The notes beneath the pieces were generated by a model that saw only the letters and a list, made by a program, of their open reading frames with translations, had not been told where the DNA came from and did not search any database. From NCBI RefSeq assembly GCF_006717045.1, contig NZ_VFPH01000002.1, positions 1,116,001 through 1,180,000 on the forward strand: a DNA stretch of 64,000 bases. Direction: 5' to 3'. Within the stretch, counting starts at the first letter, position 1, and each line of letters starts with the position of its first letter. The translations under genes and the position numbers were made by a program. Shown here piece after piece: positions 59,020-64,000 of this stretch. Source of the stretch: Pseudonocardia cypriaca (GTDB lineage: Bacteria; Actinomycetota; Actinomycetes; Mycobacteriales; Pseudonocardiaceae).

Positions 59020-60249
59020 GTGAAGGTGCTGATCGTCGGGGCCGGCATCGCCGGGCTCGCCACTGCCCTGTTCCTGCACGATTCCGGGATCGAGTGCGAG
59101 GTCTACGAGCGCAGCCCCGAGATCAGGGAACTGGGGGTCGGGATCAACGCCCTGCCGCTGGCCGTCGGGCCGCTGGCCGGGCTGGGCCTGCTCGACGCGC
59201 TCGACGAGGTGGCGGTGCGCACGAAGGAGCTGTTCTACTGCCACCGCCTCGGCCAGGTGATCATGCACCGGCAGTGCGGCATCGACGCCGGCTTCGACGT
59301 CCCGCAGCTGTCGGTGCACCGCGGCCGGCTGCAAGGGGTGCTGCTGCGCGCCGTCCAGGAGCGCCTCGGCCCCGGCGCCGTGCACACCGGACACCGGTTC
59401 GCCGGGTTCGAACAGGACGGCGACGGCGTCCGCGTCAGGTTCACCGCCCCGGACGGGGAGCCGCTCGGTGAGCGCTCGGGCGACGTGCTGATCGGCGCGG
59501 ACGGCATCCACTCCACGGTGCGCGCCACGTTCTTCCCCGAGGAGGGCCCGCCGCGCTGGAACGGCGTGCTGATGTGGCGCGGCGCCACCGACTGGCCGCC
59601 GTTCCTCACCGGCCGTTCGATGATCGTGGCCGGCGGCAACGCGGCCAAGCTCGTCCTGTACCCGATCGGCCGGGGCGGCTCGCCCGAGACCGTGCTCACC
59701 AACTGGGCGATCTGCATCCGCACGGGCGAGCCGGGCGACCCGCCGCGCCGCAGGGAGGACTGGTCCCGCACGGGCGACCGGGCCGAGCTCGCCCCGCACG
59801 TCGAGCGCTTCCACACCCCGCACCTCGACCTGCCCGGCCTGGTGGCGGCCACACCGGAGTTCTACGAGTACCCGATGTGCGACCGCGACCCCCTGCCTCG
59901 GTGGAGCCACGGCCGCGTCACCCTCCTCGGCGACGCCGCCCACCCCATGTACCCGATGGGGTCGAACGGCGCGGGCCAGGCCGTGCTCGACGCCGTCGCG
60001 CTCACCCGCCACCTGACCTCCGGCGCCGACCCGGAGACCGCGCTCACCGCGTACCAGGACGAACGGCTGCCGGCCACGAGCGAGATCGTGCTGCGCAACC
60101 GGATCGGCGGACCGGAGATGGTGATCGACGAGGTGGAGCGCCGCGCGCCCGACGGCTTTGACCGCCTCGACGACGTGATCGACCCGGCCGAGCTCGAGTC
60201 GATCGTGAAGAGCTACGCCGCCGCGTCCGTGGCCGCACCGCGGTCCTGA
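59020..60249 (+). CDS. FAD-dependent monooxygenase (PHBH/salicylate hydroxylase type)
   Basis: The 409-residue protein has VLIVGAGIAGLATALFL near the start, the DG motif GDVLIGADGIHSTVRA and GRVTLLGDAAHPMYPMGSNG, all class A flavin monooxygenase landmarks. GTG 59020 has TAGCGT eight bases before it, so it may be leaderless. The aromatic substrate is unknown. Confidence 0.85.
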   Translation: MKVLIVGAGIAGLATALFLHDSGIECEVYERSPEIRELGVGINALPLAVGPLAGLGLLDALDEVAVRTKELFYCHRLGQVIMHRQCGIDAGFDVPQLSVHRGRLQGVLLRAVQERLGPGAVHTGHRFAGFEQDGDGVRVRFTAPDGEPLGERSGDVLIGADGIHSTVRATFFPEEGPPRWNGVLMWRGATDWPPFLTGRSMIVAGGNAAKLVLYPIGRGGSPETVLTNWAICIRTGEPGDPPRRREDWSRTGDRAELAPHVERFHTPHLDLPGLVAATPEFYEYPMCDRDPLPRWSHGRVTLLGDAAHPMYPMGSNGAGQAVLDAVALTRHLTSGADPETALTAYQDERLPATSEIVLRNRIGGPEMVIDEVERRAPDGFDRLDDVIDPAELESIVKSYAAASVAAPRS

Positions 60250-60523
60250 GCGCTCACGCACGACCGCCCGCGGCCAGCAGGGCGAGCCATCGCCGACCAC
60301 ACGTCTACCGGGGCGACGGTCGCGTGGACGGTGGTCCTGTGCGCCGCGGGCGCGGGATCGCAGTCGCCGCACCCCGCCCGTCCTCCGCAGCGCGGGCCTG
60401 ACGCCCCCCGACCCGGTCGGACCGCGTCGGCCAAGTGGTTTCGGTGATCGCACTAGCGATGAGTTGTCGGCTACTCCAAGGTCATAGAGAGGTCGTCCAC
60501 CCACGCGAGAAAAGGACCCGACC

Positions 60524-60982
60524 ATGACCGTCGAAACCTCCCCGGGCGTTCGGGGCATCCGGGACGTCGTTCTGCTCCTCGCCCGCATCGGCCTCGGAGT
60601 GATCATGATCGCGCACGCGAAGCTCGAATGGGACTTCGCCGGCGGGAGCCTGGCCGGGGTCGGGCAGCTGTTCGCGCAGTCCGGCATACCCCTACCGGAG
60701 ATCTCGGGGCCGGTCAACGTCCTCTTCGAGTTCGTCGGTGGCGTCGCGATGATCGTCGGCCTCGCGGTGCCGATCGTCGGTGTCCTGATGGCGCTGAACA
60801 TGGTGGGTGCATGGGTACTCGTGCACACCAGCCCGCTGTTCTCCATGGATCACAACGGGCCAGAGCTGGCCATCATGATCGGTCTGCTCAGCCTCGTGCT
60901 CGCCGTGGTCGGCTCCGGCCGGTTCGGGCTCGACCACCTGATCATCGCCCGCCGGAGGGCCAGGGTCACGGCCGGCCGGTAG
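60524..60982 (+). CDS. DoxX family membrane protein
   Basis: The 152-residue protein has four membrane helices, with RIGLGVIMIAHAKLEW and FEFVGGVAMIVGLAVPIVG typical of DoxX. AAAAGGA precedes ATG 60524. The 274-base region before it (60250-60523) shows no gene. Confidence 0.8.
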   Translation: MTVETSPGVRGIRDVVLLLARIGLGVIMIAHAKLEWDFAGGSLAGVGQLFAQSGIPLPEISGPVNVLFEFVGGVAMIVGLAVPIVGVLMALNMVGAWVLVHTSPLFSMDHNGPELAIMIGLLSLVLAVVGSGRFGLDHLIIARRRARVTAGR

Positions 60983-61069
60983 GTCGAGTGCCCAGTTCGA
61001 CCAGGGAGATGGTGGCGCACTTCGAAAATTGTCTGATCGGAAGCGGCCCGAGATGTCCGTGAAAGGAGC

Positions 61070-61555
61070 GTGACATCTCCATCCGCGACCGTTGCTCCCA
61101 TGACCGACGGGGCGAGCGACGAGAATCGGCGCTGGAACGCCTACCTCTACCGCAGGCATTCGCCGAGGGAGCTGCGCGACTGGGCGACCCGGCTGCGGTG
61201 GTTCCGGATGTGCCGGGCGTCCGGCGGCCACCACGACGACGGTGATGATCTCCGGCTCGCCCTGCGGGCGGAGACCGAGCAGGAGCTGGGCGCCGTCCTC
61301 GCGGCGCTCGGGCTCACGGAACTCGGACACGTCCGCATCGCAGGCGAGAGCGCGTTCGCCTCGGCCCGTCCCGGCCGCCTGGAGCTCAGGCTGTCCGACC
61401 CCGACGAGCCGTATGAGGTGAGCGCACGGGCGGTCGCCTCCGCGGTCGCGATCGAAGCAGCGCTCGGCGCGCTGACGTCCTCCGTGATCGACCCGCCGCT
61501 CGACGACCCGAAGTGCGTCTGCCCCAAGTACTACCCGCACCTCTGGGCGCCCTGA
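61070..61555 (+). CDS. Hypothetical protein
   Basis: The 161-residue reading frame (GTG 61070 or ATG 61100) has HSPRELRDWATRLRWFRMCR, a mixed charged middle and a C-terminal DPKCVCPKYYPHLWAP. No family is recognised. AAAGGAG lies directly before the GTG, closer than usual. Confidence 0.6.
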   Translation: MTSPSATVAPMTDGASDENRRWNAYLYRRHSPRELRDWATRLRWFRMCRASGGHHDDGDDLRLALRAETEQELGAVLAALGLTELGHVRIAGESAFASARPGRLELRLSDPDEPYEVSARAVASAVAIEAALGALTSSVIDPPLDDPKCVCPKYYPHLWAP

Positions 61556-61776
61556 TCCGCCATAGTTGAGTCACGGTGACCGCGCTCCAGCTCGCCGGCC
61601 TCGACGTCGCGTTCCCCGAGCACGCCCGCCACTGCCTCGGCGGGCCGGTCGATCTTGTCCCCGAGGACCTGTTCGCAGTTCACCAGAAGTTCGCACTCCA
61701 CCCACGGCCGCAGCGAGCGCGGGGCGTAACGCCGGGCCTACCGTCGGCGAGCGTCGACATGCCCCAGGGAGGCGCG

Positions 61777-62778
61777 ATGGACATCAAGGTGGGCACGTTC
61801 AACGTCCTGAACCTCGCACGGCCCGGCGAGACCTTCTACCCGGACGACCGGCCCTACTCGTTGGCCGAGTTCGACCGGAAGGCCGACTGGATCGCGGAGC
61901 AGCTGCGCCGGATGGATGCCGACGTCGTCGGCTTCCAGGAGGTGTTCCACGTGGAGGCGCTGCAGGAGGTGTGCAAGCGATCGGGCCTCTACGCCGCCGG
62001 AACCGTCGTGGCACCGGGAGCGGACGGGGCGAGCGGGCCGCTGCTCGGGCTGGCCACCCGGCTTCCCGTGACGGAGGCGGCAACCACCATCGACACGTTC
62101 CCGGCAGGCGTCGACGTCGCAGCCGAGGGTGTCGCGCTGCCGGTGGGCAACTTCAGCCGGCCGGTGCTGCGGGCCCGGCTGCGCCTCGACGAGACGCGCG
62201 AGGTCACGGTGTTCGTCGTGCACCTGAAGTCCAAGCGCCCGATCCTGGCCGACGGCGCCGACGACCACGACCCGCGCGAGGAGGCGCTCGGAAAGGCGAG
62301 GTCGCTCATCCGGCGGGCGTCCGAGGCGGCGGCGCTGCGGTTCCTCGTGCTCGACGAGATCGTCGGCAACACGCGGGCCGCGGTGGTGCTCGGGGACCTC
62401 AACGACGGCGCCCGCGCCGTCACCACCGACATCGTGATGGGCGACGAGCCGTCCCGGTTCTGGCCGCGGCCCAATCAGAAGCCCGCCTACTGGGACCGGG
62501 TGCTGTACTCGGCGCACGAGATCAACTCGCGGCTGGCCGGCCGGGACGTCAGCTACACCCACATCTTCAACGGCCGCTACGAGAACCTCGACCACATCTT
62601 GGTCAGCCAGGAGTTCTACGACCGCAACCCGCAGCGGATCGGCGAGGTCGCGAACGTGCGTTACTTCAACGACCACCTCTTCGACAGCCGCCTGAGCGAC
62701 GACGACCGCGACCGGATCGCGTCCGACCACGCCCAGCTCGTCGCCGAGCTCCGGCTGCGCCCGGCCCCGACCGGTTGA
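61777..62778 (+). CDS. Endonuclease/exonuclease/phosphatase family protein
   Basis: The 333-residue protein begins IKVGTFNVLNLARPGE and has DVVGFQEVFHVEALQEV, VVLGDLNDGARA and SDHAQLVAEL, the EEP-fold motifs (Asn, Glu, Asp and His of the metal site). AGGGAGG precedes ATG 61777. It could cleave nucleic acid or phosphoesters. Confidence 0.85.
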   Translation: MDIKVGTFNVLNLARPGETFYPDDRPYSLAEFDRKADWIAEQLRRMDADVVGFQEVFHVEALQEVCKRSGLYAAGTVVAPGADGASGPLLGLATRLPVTEAATTIDTFPAGVDVAAEGVALPVGNFSRPVLRARLRLDETREVTVFVVHLKSKRPILADGADDHDPREEALGKARSLIRRASEAAALRFLVLDEIVGNTRAAVVLGDLNDGARAVTTDIVMGDEPSRFWPRPNQKPAYWDRVLYSAHEINSRLAGRDVSYTHIFNGRYENLDHILVSQEFYDRNPQRIGEVANVRYFNDHLFDSRLSDDDRDRIASDHAQLVAELRLRPAPTG

Positions 62779-62909
62779 GTCACGGGTGGGGACAGCCTCC
62801 ATCCGCACCGGCGGACCTGCGCCATGCGGTCGTAGTGCCAGCCGGATGGCCCGAGGCCCTCGCCACGTGAACCCTTGCGGGTGACGAGCTCACCGGAAGG
62901 TGGTCGACG

Positions 62910-63116
62910 ATGAACACCGCGACACCCGCGGGCAACCGCGACCCCGCCGTGCCCGCGCCGCTCGCCCGGCCGGAACGCTGTGACCGGTGCGGTGCAGGGG
63001 CTCTGGTCAGGGTCACGCTGGCCACCGGGGGCGAGCTCCACTTCTGCGGTCACCACGCCCGCATGCACGCCGCCCGGCTCCTCGAGATCGGCGCAGGCCT
63101 GCGCTCCGCCCTCTGA
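62910..63116 (+). CDS. DUF7455-type zinc-ribbon protein
   Basis: The 68-residue protein has CDRCGAGALVRVTL and ELHFCGHHARMHA, two zinc-ligand pairs (CxxC, CxHH) of the actinobacterial DUF7455 family. GGAAGGTGG precedes ATG. Confidence 0.85.
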   Translation: MNTATPAGNRDPAVPAPLARPERCDRCGAGALVRVTLATGGELHFCGHHARMHAARLLEIGAGLRSAL

Positions 63117-63138
63117 ATCTCGCGACTATGTTCGGCCC

Positions 63139-63888
63139 GTGACGGTGCGGGTGGAGCAACGGGACGCGGTCCGCCTCCTCACCCTCGACCGGCCGGCGAA
63201 GCGCAACGCGTTCGACGCCACCATGTCCGCGGCCCTCGACGCCGCGCTCAACGAGTTCGAGGACGACGACGGCGCCCTGGTCGCCGTCCTCACCGGCGGG
63301 CCGGACTTCTTCTCGGCGGGTACGGACATCAGGGCGTGGGCCGGCGAGCCGACCGAGCGGGGCGGGCCGTACGGGATCGCGGGGCGCCGGATGCGCAAGC
63401 CCGTCATCGCCGCGGTCGAGGGCGTCGCCGCGGGCGGCGGGTTCGAGGTCGCGCTCTCCGCCACCATGATCGTGGCGTCGCGCTCGGCGACGTTCTCCTT
63501 CCCCGAGGTCGGGCTCGGCCTGATAGCCGAGTGCGGCGGCCTGTTCCGCGGGCCGCGCGCCCTGCCCCTCAACGTAGCGCGGGAGCTGCTCCTCACCGGC
63601 GACCCGCTGCCCGCCACACGCGCGTACGAGCTGGGCCTGGTCAACCGGCTGACGGAGTCCGGCGGCGCCGTGGCCGAAGCCCTCGTCATGGCGGAGCGGA
63701 TCGCGTCCCGTGCGCCGATCGCCGTGCGGGAGACGCTGCGCGCGATCGAGGCGGCCTACGACACCGGCGACGAGCAGGGCTGGGCCGAGACCGGCGTCGC
63801 CCGCGACCGCGCCCGCGCCTCCGCCGACTCCGTCGAGGGCGTGGCCGCGTTCCTGGAGAAGCGCGCCGCCCGCTGGACGGGAACCTGA
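63139..63888 (+). CDS. Enoyl-CoA hydratase/isomerase family protein
   Basis: The 249-residue crotonase has DRPAKRNAFDATMSAALD, the oxyanion-hole FFSAGTDIRAW, and EGVAAGGGFEVAL. The Glu of the AECGGL segment may act in catalysis. GTG 63139 has TATGTT six bases upstream, which suggests a leaderless mRNA. Confidence 0.85.
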   Translation: MTVRVEQRDAVRLLTLDRPAKRNAFDATMSAALDAALNEFEDDDGALVAVLTGGPDFFSAGTDIRAWAGEPTERGGPYGIAGRRMRKPVIAAVEGVAAGGGFEVALSATMIVASRSATFSFPEVGLGLIAECGGLFRGPRALPLNVARELLLTGDPLPATRAYELGLVNRLTESGGAVAEALVMAERIASRAPIAVRETLRAIEAAYDTGDEQGWAETGVARDRARASADSVEGVAAFLEKRAARWTGT

Positions 63889-63906
63889 CGGCGAGCGCTG
63901 CAACGG

Positions 63907-64000
63907 TCAGGCGACGGCGGCTCGGAGGTAGAAGTCCTGGACCCGCTCGGCCAGTTCGCGGGGGAGCCCGTCGTCCTCGCACCGGGACTCCAGGTACCCG
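63907..64000 (-). CDS. C-terminal end of an unrecognised protein (partial)
   Basis: The minus strand encodes GYLESRCEDDGLPRELAERV, then QDFYLRAAVA and a stop, entering from the right edge. No family is recognised. Confidence 0.45.
   Translation of the reverse strand, partial: GYLESRCEDDGLPRELAERVQDFYLRAAVA

Noticed and set aside
61576..61776. N-terminal extension of the endonuclease/exonuclease/phosphatase gene
   Set aside because: The frame is open, but AGGGAGG sits before ATG 61777, and the upstream residues look non-protein-like, so the later start was chosen.
62779..62909. Possible gene between the EEP and DUF7455 genes
   Set aside because: No frame with a start signal and credible composition was found.

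Overview
The window is high-GC DNA with dense gene packing, many 4-base ATGA/GTGA start-stop overlaps, several apparently leaderless genes, CUT1-type importers without their own ATPase, a SAM-IV-type riboswitch and actinobacterial cysteine-containing leader peptides. Together these point to a filamentous or soil actinomycete, most likely of the Pseudonocardiaceae. The genus is an inference. No rRNA, tRNA, CRISPR array or intact transposon was seen.

Layout. Positions 1-6.6 kb hold housekeeping and accessory genes: an NDH-2-like flavoprotein, an O-methyltransferase, a VOC protein, a PRPP synthetase paralogue coupled to isopentenyl-diphosphate isomerase, and a divergent TetR/MFS pair that shares a palindrome with the isomerase start. 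Positions 6.6-14.9 kb form one catabolic operon under a divergent GntR regulator: RraA-like lyase, 3-hydroxyisobutyrate-dehydrogenase-like enzyme, CUT1 importer, a CoA-transferase/enoyl-CoA-hydratase fusion and an amidohydrolase. Positions 15-18.7 kb hold redox genes scarred by deletion and insertion, including an internally deleted F420-reductase-like paralogue and a LysR gene whose 3' end runs into a transposase relic. Positions 18.7-26 kb hold FAH, MBL-fold, Gfo/Idh/MocA, LLM, EamA/MocR and DUF899 genes. Positions 26.1-27.5 kb are a graveyard of ISAs1-type transposase tails and nested palindromes around a DUF4279 gene.

The centre of interest is 27.5-58 kb, which reads as an organosulfur-scavenging region. 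Two long operons on the minus strand (37.5 to 27.5 kb and 55.5 to 43.8 kb) each begin with a 23-codon leader peptide containing RRH(H)VDLCR and further Cys codons. They are followed by importers (two CUT1 systems and one peptide/nickel-type system) and by flavin-dependent monooxygenases of the DszA, DszC and bacterial-luciferase families, and the second operon adds flavin reductases. A divergent SsuD-like sulfonate monooxygenase and an MHS-family transporter stand next to the first leader. A SAM-IV-type riboswitch controls a class V aminotransferase (cysteine desulfurase-like) next to the second. The model is that cysteine or SAM limitation switches on uptake and oxidative desulfurisation of organic sulfur compounds. 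Substrates cannot be read from sequence.

The region 40.2-43.8 kb between these operons holds a CPBP protease, an AraC/quinone oxidoreductase pair and a non-coding stretch with a MITE-like element, a 66-bp palindrome and a repeat also found at 2.5 kb. The right end (58-64 kb) carries a pentapeptide-repeat protein, a FAD monooxygenase, a DoxX protein, an endonuclease/exonuclease/phosphatase-fold protein, a DUF7455 zinc-ribbon and an enoyl-CoA hydratase.
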